The notes under the pieces were generated by a model, which worked only from the letters and a program-made list of their open reading frames with translations, was not told where the DNA came from and made no database searches. Position numbers and translations under genes: made by a program. From NCBI GenBank assembly GCA_964531715.1, contig CAZHEE010000007.1, positions 17,809-81,808 on the forward strand: DNA of 64,000 bases, given 5' to 3'. Origin of the DNA: UBA1664 sp964531715 (GTDB lineage: Bacteria > Pseudomonadota > Alphaproteobacteria > Micavibrionales > UBA1664). Shown here piece by piece: positions 16,702 through 25,590 of the stretch. How positions within the stretch are numbered: the first letter of the stretch is position 1; each line of letters starts with the position of its first letter.

Positions 16702-19206
16702 ATGTATAATGGCGGTATAATATCGTCTGCGTCCACAGATTCTCTGCTGGCCGATGTTAAGAAAAAGCCAGGTGAGTGGCAGCTCGCCCTCGTTTTTTTC
16801 AATGGTATTATATTGACTATCGTTATTTTTATAACGCTTCTGGTTTATATTGATAAAGCGCGTAATTCATATTTACAAAAAACCACTAATTACTTCATCT
16901 CCGATATAACCGAAAAACTTGAAAATGTTGTTCGCAATTTTGAGCTAATATCAAATGCGAACGATCCTTTATCAATGTTTGATAACGAAAATTATAATAA
17001 ATATATCCAGGCAGGCGCTCATTTAATTCAAGATGGCTTATCTGAAACATGGCGCACAAATTATTTGTATGAACAAGATTTGATTAATACATCGATAGTA
17101 GCTCAACTTGTAACCATGGTTGATGAAGGTGAATCAAACCATAAGCATTTTTTTATGAGTGACGGTGAGGTTCTCTATCTTGCAATCATTAATAAAGAGG
17201 GTAGTGATGTTTATATTGGTCTGATTAACGATAGTATTTTCAGTAATCTTCTAGAAGAGCAACGCTATGATGCGATTGAAAGATTTCAGCTTGTCGACCC
17301 GATTAATCAAAATATGATAATTAATCATGATAAAGCAAGTTTAAATGAGAATAATTCCGGCTCAGATATTTTTTTAAACATCCTTAGCATAAAAGTATTT
17401 GATAAATCTTTTAATGCGACTTTAGGCATAAGTGAAAAAAACTTTATGTTTTTAGGGGACAAACTTCCTTTTATTATTCTGTTATTGGGTGCATCCATCA
17501 CTGTAATCGGGACTTTGTTTATTCGAAATAATCAAAATCAATCAAGTAAAATTCAACAAATGAATATTGCACTTGAAGATAAGAACAAAGCTTTGGAGCA
17601 AAAGATAAAAGATGTTGAAACAGTGTCATCTGCACTCAAACAAAGTGAACAGGAATATAAAGCCGTTGTTAATACTGTCGAAGATGTTTTGTTTGAGTTG
17701 GATGAAACAGGCCGCATAATATTTTTAAATCGTGCATGGGAAAAATTGACAGGTACTGCTGCTGAGGATGCTTATGATATCGAGCTTTTTAAATATATAC
17801 ATCCAAACGAAAGTGAAAAAGCACGTTTGAAATTTTTTGAGTTTTTAAAAACAGATAAGCCGACACGTTTTTCATCAAGTATCGCTCTCAAATCTAATGG
17901 TTACCGGACTGTTGATATTATCTTGTCAACATCAAGAAAAACCAGCGACAAAAGTGCTGTTGAGTATGTTATCGGCACAATTATAGATATGGAAGATAAG
18001 CAGCGTGCTGAAAAAGCATTAAATGAAGCTGAGAAGCGTTATAGAAAAATCGTGGATAATGCCGTTGGTGGGCTCTATCAAATTGATCTTGATGGTCATG
18101 TTGTAAGTGCAAACCCTGCTTTTTTAAACGTTTTAGGTTATGAAGATGAATATGATATGGAAGTTAATAACTTTTCATATTGGTCTATTTACATGAATAA
18201 AAACGATCAGAGAACGTTTCAACATGAAGTATCTAATAACAGCTTTTTAAGAAACAGAGAAATACAGGTTTATAATAAGAATAAAGAAGTAATCTGGATT
18301 AATGAAAATGCCCAAGCTATCAGAGACAGGGATGGTCAGGTGCTTTATTATGAAGGAAGTATTGAAGATATTACGCAACGTAAAAATGCTGAAATGGAGC
18401 TGATTGAGGCGAAACTTAATTCTGATATGGCTTCGCGGGCAAAATCCGAATTTTTGGCGAATATGAGTCACGAGCTCAGGACACCGCTCAATGCTATTAT
18501 CGGTTTTTCCGAAATTATTAAAGGTGAGGCTTTAGGGCCTATCGAACAAAAGGCATATGTCGAATATGCGTCCGATATTTATAGCAGTGGATCTCATCTG
18601 CTCACCGTGATTAATGAAATTTTAGGAATATCCAAAATTGAAGGCGGGCAACGGAATTTAAATGAATCGGTCGTCAATTTAGGGGCGGTAACGCAGACTT
18701 GTATCGATCTCATGGCCTCTAAAATTGAGAAAAATAATATTCAAATCAATCAAATGACGATTAGTGGTGCCCCTGAAATAATTGCCGAAGAACTTGCCTT
18801 CAAGCAAATAATTATGAATATCTTATCAAATGCAATTAAATTTACACCTGCAGGGGGGTCGATTACGATAACAACTGATTACGATGGTCATGATTTACGA
18901 TATTCTGTGACGGACACAGGTATAGGGATTAAGGAAAGTGATATTCCAAAGGCATTATCCCCCTTCGGTCAGATTAATAATGAATTATCAAGAAGCAATG
19001 CCGGAACAGGGCTGGGTTTAACGCTTGTATCATCTTTAATCAAATTACATGGCGGTCATCTCGAACTGGTATCTGAGAAGAATATCGGCACAACTGTTAC
19101 AATCATTATTCCTTCAAAGCGTGTTGCAGTCAGTAAAAATCAGACTATCGATGATGGCTCAAACCGTCAAAATGTTGCAAATTTATCGGACTACAAAAGT
19201 CGTTAA
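16702..19206 (+). CDS. Orphan PAS-domain membrane histidine kinase
   Basis: The 834-residue sensor kinase has no regulator gene beside it. A first membrane helix lies near 28-50, then a periplasmic domain of about 210 residues, a second helix near 255-275, a short coiled coil, two PAS domains (about 318-440 and 450-565), HisKA with H590 in MSHELRTPLNA, and an HATPase with NILSNAIKF, VTDTGIGI and GTGLGLTLV. GAGGG at 16688-16692 supports the start. The HisKA type (PLNAIIGFSEI) resembles PleC/DivJ-type alphaproteobacterial kinases that act on DivK or PleD. That link is only inference. Confidence 0.9.
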   Translation: MYNGGIISSASTDSLLADVKKKPGEWQLALVFFNGIILTIVIFITLLVYIDKARNSYLQKTTNYFISDITEKLENVVRNFELISNANDPLSMFDNENYNKYIQAGAHLIQDGLSETWRTNYLYEQDLINTSIVAQLVTMVDEGESNHKHFFMSDGEVLYLAIINKEGSDVYIGLINDSIFSNLLEEQRYDAIERFQLVDPINQNMIINHDKASLNENNSGSDIFLNILSIKVFDKSFNATLGISEKNFMFLGDKLPFIILLLGASITVIGTLFIRNNQNQSSKIQQMNIALEDKNKALEQKIKDVETVSSALKQSEQEYKAVVNTVEDVLFELDETGRIIFLNRAWEKLTGTAAEDAYDIELFKYIHPNESEKARLKFFEFLKTDKPTRFSSSIALKSNGYRTVDIILSTSRKTSDKSAVEYVIGTIIDMEDKQRAEKALNEAEKRYRKIVDNAVGGLYQIDLDGHVVSANPAFLNVLGYEDEYDMEVNNFSYWSIYMNKNDQRTFQHEVSNNSFLRNREIQVYNKNKEVIWINENAQAIRDRDGQVLYYEGSIEDITQRKNAEMELIEAKLNSDMASRAKSEFLANMSHELRTPLNAIIGFSEIIKGEALGPIEQKAYVEYASDIYSSGSHLLTVINEILGISKIEGGQRNLNESVVNLGAVTQTCIDLMASKIEKNNIQINQMTISGAPEIIAEELAFKQIIMNILSNAIKFTPAGGSITITTDYDGHDLRYSVTDTGIGIKESDIPKALSPFGQINNELSRSNAGTGLGLTLVSSLIKLHGGHLELVSEKNIGTTVTIIIPSKRVAVSKNQTIDDGSNRQNVANLSDYKSR

Positions 19207-19748
19207 TTATCAAAAACGCTCATTGCCATGTCATAGGAAAATCCGTTACGCGCCATTTTGCCTAAATCTTTTTGCTTCTCCTGATAATCCGCATAAGGTG
19301 TTATGCGGTACACCCCGATTTTTTTCTTTTGAGCAAAGCGATGTGCGGCCTCCTTTTCATCAAATCCGTCTTCAAATAAATTTGCAATCATGTCGGAAGG
19401 CAGTAGCTTCTGCCGCAAGCGCGCAATAATTTTTGCTTTTGAAAAACCTCTGTTTTTCAGCGATTGGAATAAAGCTTGCGCGTAAAGCTCATCATTTAAA
19501 AATCCGAGCTCTTGAAAATACGGGGTTAGTGTGTCTTTCACATGTGTGATCCAATGCTCGCGGTCTTGTTCGGGATGGTCGCGGCAGGATCGATCAATTT
19601 TAAGTGTCATAACTTGCAAAAAATGCGCAGAGGATGCGGGATAACGCGCCAGATAATATTCGCCGGCATTGCGTAAATATCGCTCTGATAGCTTTTTCGC
19701 GACATTCTTTTTCTCTTTCGCATCCTTTACTTGCATGGTTAAAAGCAT
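19203..19748 (-). CDS. recX: RecX regulatory protein
   Basis: Small helical-repeat protein that binds RecA filaments and limits their activity. The 181 residues contain repeated three-helix units: ERYLRNAGEYYLARYPASS, then LGFLNDELYAQALFQSLKNRGFSKAKI and FEDGFDEKEAAHRFAQKKK. It is not next to recA here. The stop overlaps the stop region of the convergent kinase gene, and the start lies only 11 bases from the divergent ABC gene. The start may be M5 (19736). Confidence 0.8.
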   Translation of the reverse strand: MLLTMQVKDAKEKKNVAKKLSERYLRNAGEYYLARYPASSAHFLQVMTLKIDRSCRDHPEQDREHWITHVKDTLTPYFQELGFLNDELYAQALFQSLKNRGFSKAKIIARLRQKLLPSDMIANLFEDGFDEKEAAHRFAQKKKIGVYRITPYADYQEKQKDLGKMARNGFSYDMAMSVFDN

Positions 19749-19759
19749 AATATAGAGGC

Positions 19760-21376
19760 ATGAAAGAAAACAGCCCTGTTTTAAGCATAACTGATTTATC
19801 CGTAACCTTTCAAACTGGGAAAAATGAACATTTCGAAGCCGTTAAAGGCATTAATATCGATATTAAAAAGGGCGAGACACTTGCGCTTGTCGGTGAAAGC
19901 GGCTCGGGGAAATCTGTCACGGCCTTATCAATTTTGGGACTGTTACCGTCCAATGTGTGTTATGGCGAAGCAAGCGTGATTACTTATCGCGGTGGCGAGA
20001 ATCTTATCACTGCTTCACCCAAGGCTTTGCGCGATGTTCGCGGTAACAAAATCGCCATGATTTTTCAGGAGCCAATGACATCGCTTAATCCGCTTCACAC
20101 AATTGGGAAGCAGATATCTGAATCACTGCAAATTCATAAAAAACTCAATAGAAACAGTGAGATAGATCGCGTTCTTGAGCTTCTGGATTTGGTCGGTTTA
20201 TCTGCTCTCAAAGATCGTCTCAATGCCTATCCGCATGAATTATCAGGCGGTCAAAGGCAACGCGTGATGATCGCGATGGCGCTGGCTTGCGAGCCTGATA
20301 TTCTGATTGCGGATGAACCGACAACCGCGCTGGATGTGACTGTTCAGGCGCAAATCCTGAAGCTTTTAAAAGAGTTGCAGGAACATTTGAATATGGCAAT
20401 CCTGCTTATCACGCATGATTTGACAATCGTTCGCCAATTTGCAAATAAAATGGCGGTCATGCGCTATGGCGAAATTGTTGAGCAGGGGCGTACGGCGGAT
20501 GTCTTCAATGCCCCGAAGGATGACTATACAAAAATGCTGATTCATGCAGAGCCAAAAGGCATGGTGAAGCCCTTATCAAAAGACGCTGAACAGCTTTTAA
20601 CGGCTGAAAATATTCGCCTTCATTTCCCGACGGGAAAAAGCTTTTTCGGGAAAAGCAAAGGCGTTGTCAAGGCGGTTGATGATATCTCGCTTTCATTAAA
20701 AAAAGGCGAGACACTCGGCATTGTCGGGGAGAGCGGCTCAGGGAAATCAACGCTTGGTTTTTCAATCGTGCGTTTGCTGAGCCCCGAAGGGCGTATTGTT
20801 TTTATGGGGCGTGAGATTGCGTCTTTGCCTCAAAAGCAGGTGAAGCCGCTCAGGGCAGAGATGCAAATCGTGTTTCAGGACCCGTTCGGCTCGCTCTCGC
20901 CGCGAATGACTGTCGCCGAAATTATTGCGGAAGGATTGCATATTCATTATAAAGGTTTGAACCGAGAGGAGCGCGATGCGCGCGTGATTGAGGCGATGAA
21001 AACGGTGCGCCTGAACCCTGATACACTTCATCGCTATCCCCACGAATTTTCAGGCGGGCAACGTCAGCGCGTCTCAATCGCGCGTGCGCTTATTCTCCGC
21101 CCTCAAATGATTGTTATGGATGAACCGACCTCCGCGCTCGATATGTCGGTGCAGGCGGATGTCGTGAATTTACTCCGCGATATTCAGGAACAAGACGGGC
21201 TATCCTATATTTTTATTTCGCATGATTTGCGTGTGGTGAAGGCTCTGTCTCATCGCGTTTTGGTCATGAAAGACGGACAAATTGTTGAGCAGGGTACCGT
21301 TCAGAATATTTTTGAGCATCCCCAAACGTATTATACAAAAACACTTATGAAAGCCGCATTTGAGATAGAGATTTAG
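19760..21376 (+). CDS. yejF: Peptide-type ABC transporter ATPase, fused double cassette (YejF-like)
   Basis: Two complete oligopeptide-type ATPase cassettes in one 538-residue chain. Cassette 1 has GESGSGKSVT, LSGGQRQRV and LIADEPTTALD; cassette 2 has GESGSGKSTLG, FSGGQRQRVS and VMDEPTSALD. This matches YejF, the ATPase of the YejABEF uptake system for peptides and microcin C. No yejA, yejB or yejE lies beside it, so its permeases must be encoded elsewhere or it serves another transporter. Confidence 0.88.
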   Translation: MKENSPVLSITDLSVTFQTGKNEHFEAVKGINIDIKKGETLALVGESGSGKSVTALSILGLLPSNVCYGEASVITYRGGENLITASPKALRDVRGNKIAMIFQEPMTSLNPLHTIGKQISESLQIHKKLNRNSEIDRVLELLDLVGLSALKDRLNAYPHELSGGQRQRVMIAMALACEPDILIADEPTTALDVTVQAQILKLLKELQEHLNMAILLITHDLTIVRQFANKMAVMRYGEIVEQGRTADVFNAPKDDYTKMLIHAEPKGMVKPLSKDAEQLLTAENIRLHFPTGKSFFGKSKGVVKAVDDISLSLKKGETLGIVGESGSGKSTLGFSIVRLLSPEGRIVFMGREIASLPQKQVKPLRAEMQIVFQDPFGSLSPRMTVAEIIAEGLHIHYKGLNREERDARVIEAMKTVRLNPDTLHRYPHEFSGGQRQRVSIARALILRPQMIVMDEPTSALDMSVQADVVNLLRDIQEQDGLSYIFISHDLRVVKALSHRVLVMKDGQIVEQGTVQNIFEHPQTYYTKTLMKAAFEIEI

Positions 21377-21439
21377 ATTTATTTCAAGTCAAAACGTGCA
21401 ATCACAAAAAACTCATTTCTCAAAAAAAAATAATATCGC

Positions 21440-21544
21440 GTCATTGTCTGAATCTCGATAGAGATTCTAAGGCAATCTATTTTATAAAGTTTAACATTTT
21501 TAGATTCCCTTAGAATTTGATAAATCAAATTCAGGGAATGACGA
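21440..21544. repeat. Two-armed palindromic repeat, AT-rich variant
   Basis: The left arm runs from GTCATTGTCT through GAATCTC-GATA-GAGATTC to GGCAATCTA. The right arm, inverted, runs from TAGATTCCC through GAATTTGAT-AA-ATCAAATTC to AGGGAATGAC. The inner stems differ in sequence but both fold perfectly, and the outer ends match. It lies between yejF and convergent pyrD. Confidence 0.8.
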
Positions 21545-21571
21545 AATTTTTTTAATTATTATAGTTATTGC

Positions 21572-21615
21572 ATCTTCGTGTTTACTTCTTAAACTTCGTG
21601 ATCTTCATGTTAAAA
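21572..21615. repeat. CTTCGTG...AACTTCGTG repeat
   Basis: A short repeat of the form CTTCGTGTTTACTT...TTAAACTTCGTG followed by GTTAAA lies just downstream of pyrD. Close relatives are at 25546-25590, 47783-47810 and 60703-60718, in each case next to a palindromic repeat. Confidence 0.6.
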
Positions 21616-21622
21616 ATAAATT

Positions 21623-22681
21623 CTAATTTGCATTGACACCGATAGCATCATGAATCGTTTTAAACCCATCTGCGGCAAGGAGATTCGGTAAGCGTTTGGT
21701 TATATTTTTCACCAATTTAGGCCCGTGATAGATCATTGCGGTATAAAGCTGAACCAAAGACGCGCCGGCCTTGATTTTGGCATAAGCACTCTCTGCACTA
21801 TCAACCCCACCGACACCGATAATCGGCAGCTTGCCACCTGTTTCCCGATAAAACAGGCTGATGAGTGCATTACTTTTATCCTGCAAGCATGGTCCGCTAA
21901 GCCCGCCTGCCTCATTTTTTAGATTGTCAGGCAGGAAGTCCGGGCGTTCCATAGTTGTGTTGGTGAGGATAACGCCATCGACTTTCGCCTCCATTAAGCA
22001 CGCCACAATGGCTTTGGCTTTTGTCTCATCCAAATCGGGGGCAAGCTTGACGAGCAAAGGTGTTTTACATCTTGCATTTCTCACAATCACAAGTTGCCGC
22101 AGAAAGGGGAGCAGCTCACTCGGATCTTGGAGGTCTCGTAGCCCAGGCGTATTTGGTGATGAAATATTAATCGTCAAATAATCGGATTTCTTGCCGAAAT
22201 GATGGACGAGCGCGACATAATCTTCAAGCGCATCATCCTGATCCTTATTCTTACCGACATTTATACCGACAATGCCGTTCTTATTCTTACCTTTCATACG
22301 AAACGCATCATAATGCGCGTCAAAGGCCTTAAGCCCCTTGTTATTAAAGCCCATACGGTTAATAACATGGCGCGATTCCTTGTCACGAAACAGGCGCGGT
22401 TTCGGGTTGCCATCCTGAGGCTTTGGCGTAACTGTCCCGACCTCGACAAAGCCAAAACCATAGCCGAGAAGCGCGTCAATCGCCTCAGCATTTTTATCGA
22501 ACCCTGCCGCAAGCCCTATCGGATTGGGAAACATCGTTCCGAATAACGAGACTGATAAAGAGACAGCAGGCGTTTTTGCCTTTCGTGTCATCAGACCCGA
22601 TTTAAGCCCTGCAATCGTTAAATCATGCGCTGTTTCAGGCGGCAGTTGATGGAGGAGGGGGAGGGCCAAACGCTCAAGCAT
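21623..22681 (-). CDS. pyrD: Dihydroorotate dehydrogenase (quinone, class 2)
   Basis: Fourth step of pyrimidine synthesis, passing electrons to the quinone pool at the inner membrane. The 352 residues have the class 2 N-terminal membrane-associating helices (LALPLLHQLPPETAHDLT), GLAAGFDKNAEA, VEVGTVTPKPQ, NISSPNTPGLRDLQ and a C-terminal FMN-phosphate site (IIGVGGVDSAESAYAKIKAGA). It overlaps pgsA by 8 bases, an unusual operon pairing. Confidence 0.96.
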   Translation of the reverse strand: MLERLALPLLHQLPPETAHDLTIAGLKSGLMTRKAKTPAVSLSVSLFGTMFPNPIGLAAGFDKNAEAIDALLGYGFGFVEVGTVTPKPQDGNPKPRLFRDKESRHVINRMGFNNKGLKAFDAHYDAFRMKGKNKNGIVGINVGKNKDQDDALEDYVALVHHFGKKSDYLTINISSPNTPGLRDLQDPSELLPFLRQLVIVRNARCKTPLLVKLAPDLDETKAKAIVACLMEAKVDGVILTNTTMERPDFLPDNLKNEAGGLSGPCLQDKSNALISLFYRETGGKLPIIGVGGVDSAESAYAKIKAGASLVQLYTAMIYHGPKLVKNITKRLPNLLAADGFKTIHDAIGVNAN

Positions 22682-23273
22682 TATTTTTATCTTCCTCTAA
22701 CATGGTCTTGCGATCCAGATCCATAATGGCTTTCATGCCTTGGCGCATATAATCTGAACCTGTGATGAAGGTTAAAATGGCAGAGATAGTCAGCAACACT
22801 TGCCCGATGAGTAAAGTTTCAGGCAAGACGACATCACCGTAATCACCCATTAAAAGAAAGCCGAGCGCGATCATTTGTGACGCGGTTTTATACTTTGCCA
22901 GTTTTGAGACATGAATAACAATATTTTGAGGGCCTAAAAACTCTCTTAATCCTGCAATCATGACCTCGCGAAACATAATGACACAAGCGGGAATGAGCCA
23001 TAATCCTGTCAGACGGTCAAGCCCTGCGAATAACAGAAGGAGGATTGTTATCAATAACTTATCCGCAATCGGGTCAAGAAACTTCCCGAAGGCCGATGTT
23101 GTATTCATCTTGCGTGCGAAATACCCGTCCAGCCAGTCACTGACACAAGCCAGAGTATAAAGAGTCAGTGCCGCCCAGGCCGCCCACGCAAAAGGGATAA
23201 ACAGTAATGCCGCGATAAACGGGATGAGCGCAACACGCAACAAGGTCAATATATTCGGTAAGTTTAAAAGCAT
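22674..23273 (-). CDS. pgsA: CDP-diacylglycerol-glycerol-3-phosphate phosphatidyltransferase
   Basis: Makes phosphatidylglycerol phosphate in the inner membrane. From ATG 23273 it begins MLLNLPNILTLLRV, the usual PgsA start; the frame is open back to 23309. The CDP-alcohol signature is complete: DG-x2-AR-x8-G-x3-D-x3-D in DGYFARK...GKFLDPIAD. There are about five membrane helices. It is one of three CDP-alcohol phosphotransferase genes in the window. Confidence 0.93.
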   Translation of the reverse strand: MLLNLPNILTLLRVALIPFIAALLFIPFAWAAWAALTLYTLACVSDWLDGYFARKMNTTSAFGKFLDPIADKLLITILLLLFAGLDRLTGLWLIPACVIMFREVMIAGLREFLGPQNIVIHVSKLAKYKTASQMIALGFLLMGDYGDVVLPETLLIGQVLLTISAILTFITGSDYMRQGMKAIMDLDRKTMLEEDKNNA

Positions 23274-23376
23274 ATATAGTGCATACACCAAAGAAAGAAT
23301 TTTGACCATACTCTATTGATTTTTATAACGATATCTGCCTACATACCTCATAAATTTAATTCTAGAGGAAAAATTC

Positions 23377-24318
23377 ATGTTAACGGAAACAACGAATAGT
23401 CAGCCAGAGCAAGTCCAGGCAACGGGCGAGGCCGCCGCACCGGGGTTGGGCTTAATTGATATTGATAAAATTGATATGGATGCCGTCCTCGGCTTCTTGA
23501 CCGTCTATGGCGTGAAATTTATTGTTGCCATTGCAATTTTCTATATCGGGAAGTGGATTATCGGCCGCCTTGTGAAGCTGGTGAAAAAAGGCATGCTGCG
23601 CAGTAATGTTGATGAAACCCTTGTCGGTTTTATGGGTAATATTTTAACTGGTATCGGTCTCGCTTTCGTTGTGATTGCCGCGCTGGCTCAACTTGGAATT
23701 AACACAACCTCCCTTGCCGCCGTAATTGCCGCCGCAGGTTTGGCAATCGGTTTGGCCTTGCAGGGTTCGCTCTCAAACTTTGCGGCGGGTTTCCTTATTA
23801 TCCTGTTCAAATTCTTTAAAGTCGGTGATTATATTGAGGCGGGCGGAACGGCAGGCACAGTAGAGGAAATCAATATCTTCACAACCAAGCTGAAAACCCC
23901 TGATAATTGTGAAGTGATTGTTCCAAACGGCAGCATCACTTCCGATAATATTAAGAACTACTCAGCGCATGATACACGTCGGTTGGATTTGGTTATTGGC
24001 GTGGCTTATGATGCCGACCTGCCGAAAACGAAAGAGCTGTTAACCGGTATTTTAACGCGTGAGAGCCGTGTTTTAAAAGACCCTGCACCCACTGTTGAAG
24101 TGTTGGAGCTTGCCGATAATTCGGTTAACTTCGCGGTGCGTCCTTGGGTTGCGACCTCTGATTTCTGGCCAACACGCTTTGACCTGATGCGCGAGATTAA
24201 GATGGAGCTGGATAAGGCCGGAATCGGCATTCCGTTCCCTCAACGTGATGTTCATCTTTTTATCGAGGAAGGGCAAAAACTGCCTATTGAAAAAAAGACA
24301 ACTAAAAAGGCCGCATAG
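23377..24318 (+). CDS. mscS: Small-conductance mechanosensitive channel (MscS)
   Basis: Inner-membrane channel that releases osmolytes on hypo-osmotic shock. AGAGGAA at 23364-23370 supports the start. The 313 residues have three membrane helices; the third is the glycine/alanine-rich pore helix (AVIAAAGLAIGLALQGSLSN). A beta domain with EEINIFTTKLKTPDN and VPNGSITSDNIKNYS follows, then the C-terminal vestibule. This is the compact E. coli MscS length. A 36-residue hydrophilic N-terminal tail is rich in glutamate, glutamine and alanine. Confidence 0.95.
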   Translation: MLTETTNSQPEQVQATGEAAAPGLGLIDIDKIDMDAVLGFLTVYGVKFIVAIAIFYIGKWIIGRLVKLVKKGMLRSNVDETLVGFMGNILTGIGLAFVVIAALAQLGINTTSLAAVIAAAGLAIGLALQGSLSNFAAGFLIILFKFFKVGDYIEAGGTAGTVEEINIFTTKLKTPDNCEVIVPNGSITSDNIKNYSAHDTRRLDLVIGVAYDADLPKTKELLTGILTRESRVLKDPAPTVEVLELADNSVNFAVRPWVATSDFWPTRFDLMREIKMELDKAGIGIPFPQRDVHLFIEEGQKLPIEKKTTKKAA

Positions 24319-24326
24319 CGGTCTTT
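24306..24326 (+). terminator. Hairpin overlapping the mscS stop
   Basis: AAAGGCCGC at 24306-24314 can pair with GCGGTCTTT at 24318-24326 (one G-T pair) around a 3-base loop. The stop codon lies in the loop and right stem. The following T run is short, so termination may be partial. Confidence 0.45.
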
Positions 24327-24387
24327 ATTCTGCCGCATTATCTTTTTATTCTGTAATCCTCAACAACAAATAAAAAGGATTTAAAAT

Positions 24388-24666
24388 ATGAAATATTTAT
24401 TATTAACGGCGGCTCTTATCGGTTCATTCGCAACTGTCTCATTGGATGCAAAGGCCGATAATCATGGCTATAAAGGAGAAATGATGGAAAAAGTCGATAC
24501 GAATGGCGACGGCATGGTCTCCAGAGATGAATTCATGGCGAAGCATGAGGCAAAGTTTAATGAAATGGATGCCGATAATGACGGTAATCTGACAAAGGAC
24601 GAGATGAAAGCCGCCAAAGACACTATGAAGAAACGCTGGAAAGAACAAAAAGAAAAGGCTGAGTAA
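24388..24666 (+). CDS. Secreted EF-hand calcium-binding protein
   Basis: The 92-residue protein has a signal peptide (LLLTAALIGSFATVSLDAKA) and a mature part with two canonical EF-hand loops: DTNGDGMVSRDE and DADNDGNLTKDE. Both loops have acidic residues at positions 1, 3, 5 and 12, so both should bind calcium. A charged lysine-rich helix ends the protein. Similar small periplasmic EF-hand proteins are common in proteobacteria, with no settled function. AAAAGGA lies upstream, and strong hairpins follow. Confidence 0.88.
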   Translation: MKYLLLTAALIGSFATVSLDAKADNHGYKGEMMEKVDTNGDGMVSRDEFMAKHEAKFNEMDADNDGNLTKDEMKAAKDTMKKRWKEQKEKAE

Positions 24667-24672
24667 GTATTC

Positions 24673-24701
24673 AAGTTCAGGATTTAAGAAGTCCTGAACT
24701 T
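24673..24701 (+). terminator. Hairpin after the EF-hand gene
   Basis: A perfect 10-base stem, AAGTTCAGGA paired with TCCTGAACTT around a 9-base loop, starts just after the stop. No T run follows directly, so it may pause polymerase or protect the mRNA 3' end. Confidence 0.5.
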
Positions 24702-24715
24702 AGGCTATTCGATCT

Positions 24716-24741
24716 CATAGTTTTTTTTACTATGTTTTTTT
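24716..24741 (+). terminator. Intrinsic terminator after the EF-hand gene
   Basis: CATAGT and ACTATG form a 6-base stem around a T-only loop, followed by seven T. The stem is weak but the T run is clear. Together with the hairpin at 24673 it probably ends the mscS/EF-hand transcripts. Confidence 0.5.
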
Positions 24742-24832
24742 CATATTCAAAAAACTATAATTTATACATATAAAAGCGAATGAATTTTTTCAATTTAGCT
24801 TTCTTCGGCCTAATGCTTTTAATAAATTAGGG

Positions 24833-25459
24833 CTAAAATAACTTATCCCCCTTGAGAGCCCAGAGGAGGAAGGAAGCCGCAGTTTCTTTGCCTTCAAAAT
24901 GCGATTGCATGAAAAGTGTTTCTTTCTCATTCGGTCGGTCGGGCAAGTTAAAATAGCGTTGAAGCCCGAGCTGTATTCCCAAGTCACCTGCAGGCCAGAT
25001 ATGGCGATGGCATAAATTGAACATCATAAAAATCTGCGCTGACCACGGACCAAAGCCTTTCAGTGCTGTAATTTCTCTCATGACTTGCGCATCATCCATT
25101 TCTATCCAGGATTGAATATCAATCGCACCATCCTTCACCGCTTGCGCGACACCGCGGACGTAGGCAATCTTCTGCCGACTCAACCCATAGGATTTGAGTT
25201 GATCCTCACTCTCGTTTAAATAACAATCAGGATTATTTGGGTCAATATCGCGCGCCAGTTTCTGCCAAAGGCTGTTCGCCACTTTATTCGAGATTTGTTG
25301 CCCTATCACAATACGGATAAGCGCGGCCATATTAACCTCGCCTCGCTCGCGCTTGACCTGAAAATCTTTATCGAAGGCTTGATTGAAAACAGGGTCATGT
25401 GTTTTTAAGGCTTCAACATCCTGGAGAATGATTGCGAATTCTTTATCGAGAGTAATCAT
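24833..25459 (-). CDS. DNA-3-methyladenine glycosylase, HhH-GPD (AlkA-like)
   Basis: Base-excision glycosylase that removes alkylated purines. The 208 residues contain VIGQQISNKVANSLWQKL near the start, the helix-hairpin-helix LKGFGPWSAQI and the catalytic aspartate in WPAGDLGIQLG. It lacks the N-terminal extra domain of E. coli AlkA, like many short HhH-GPD enzymes. ATG 25459 is preferred because the frame upstream runs into a dispersed repeat. Confidence 0.88.
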   Translation of the reverse strand: MITLDKEFAIILQDVEALKTHDPVFNQAFDKDFQVKRERGEVNMAALIRIVIGQQISNKVANSLWQKLARDIDPNNPDCYLNESEDQLKSYGLSRQKIAYVRGVAQAVKDGAIDIQSWIEMDDAQVMREITALKGFGPWSAQIFMMFNLCHRHIWPAGDLGIQLGLQRYFNLPDRPNEKETLFMQSHFEGKETAASFLLWALKGDKLF

Positions 25460-25467
25460 ATTTATAA

Positions 25468-25590
25468 TATTAACCACAGATGAACACGGATAGACACAGA
25501 TTTTTGTACCCCGTCTTTGCGAGGGAGCAATGACAATAAAAAAGAACTTCGTGTCTACTTTTTAAACTTTGCGTACTTCGCGTTAAATTT
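25468..25590. repeat. Tandem of three different repeat modules
   Basis: The gap between the DNA glycosylase gene and purC consists of a TAACCACAGATGAACACGG arm (25468-25505), a shortened palindromic module (GTCTTTGCGAGGGAGCAATGAC, internally deleted, 25511-25534) and a CTTCGTG...GTTAAA module (25546-25590). The last module runs up to the purC stop. Confidence 0.7.

Noticed and set aside
19760..21376. Two fused genes by frameshift repair in yejF
   Set aside because: Double-cassette ATPases of this length are normal for the YejF family.
25468..25590. CRISPR-like array
   Set aside because: The repeats are of different families and there are no regular spacers of equal length.
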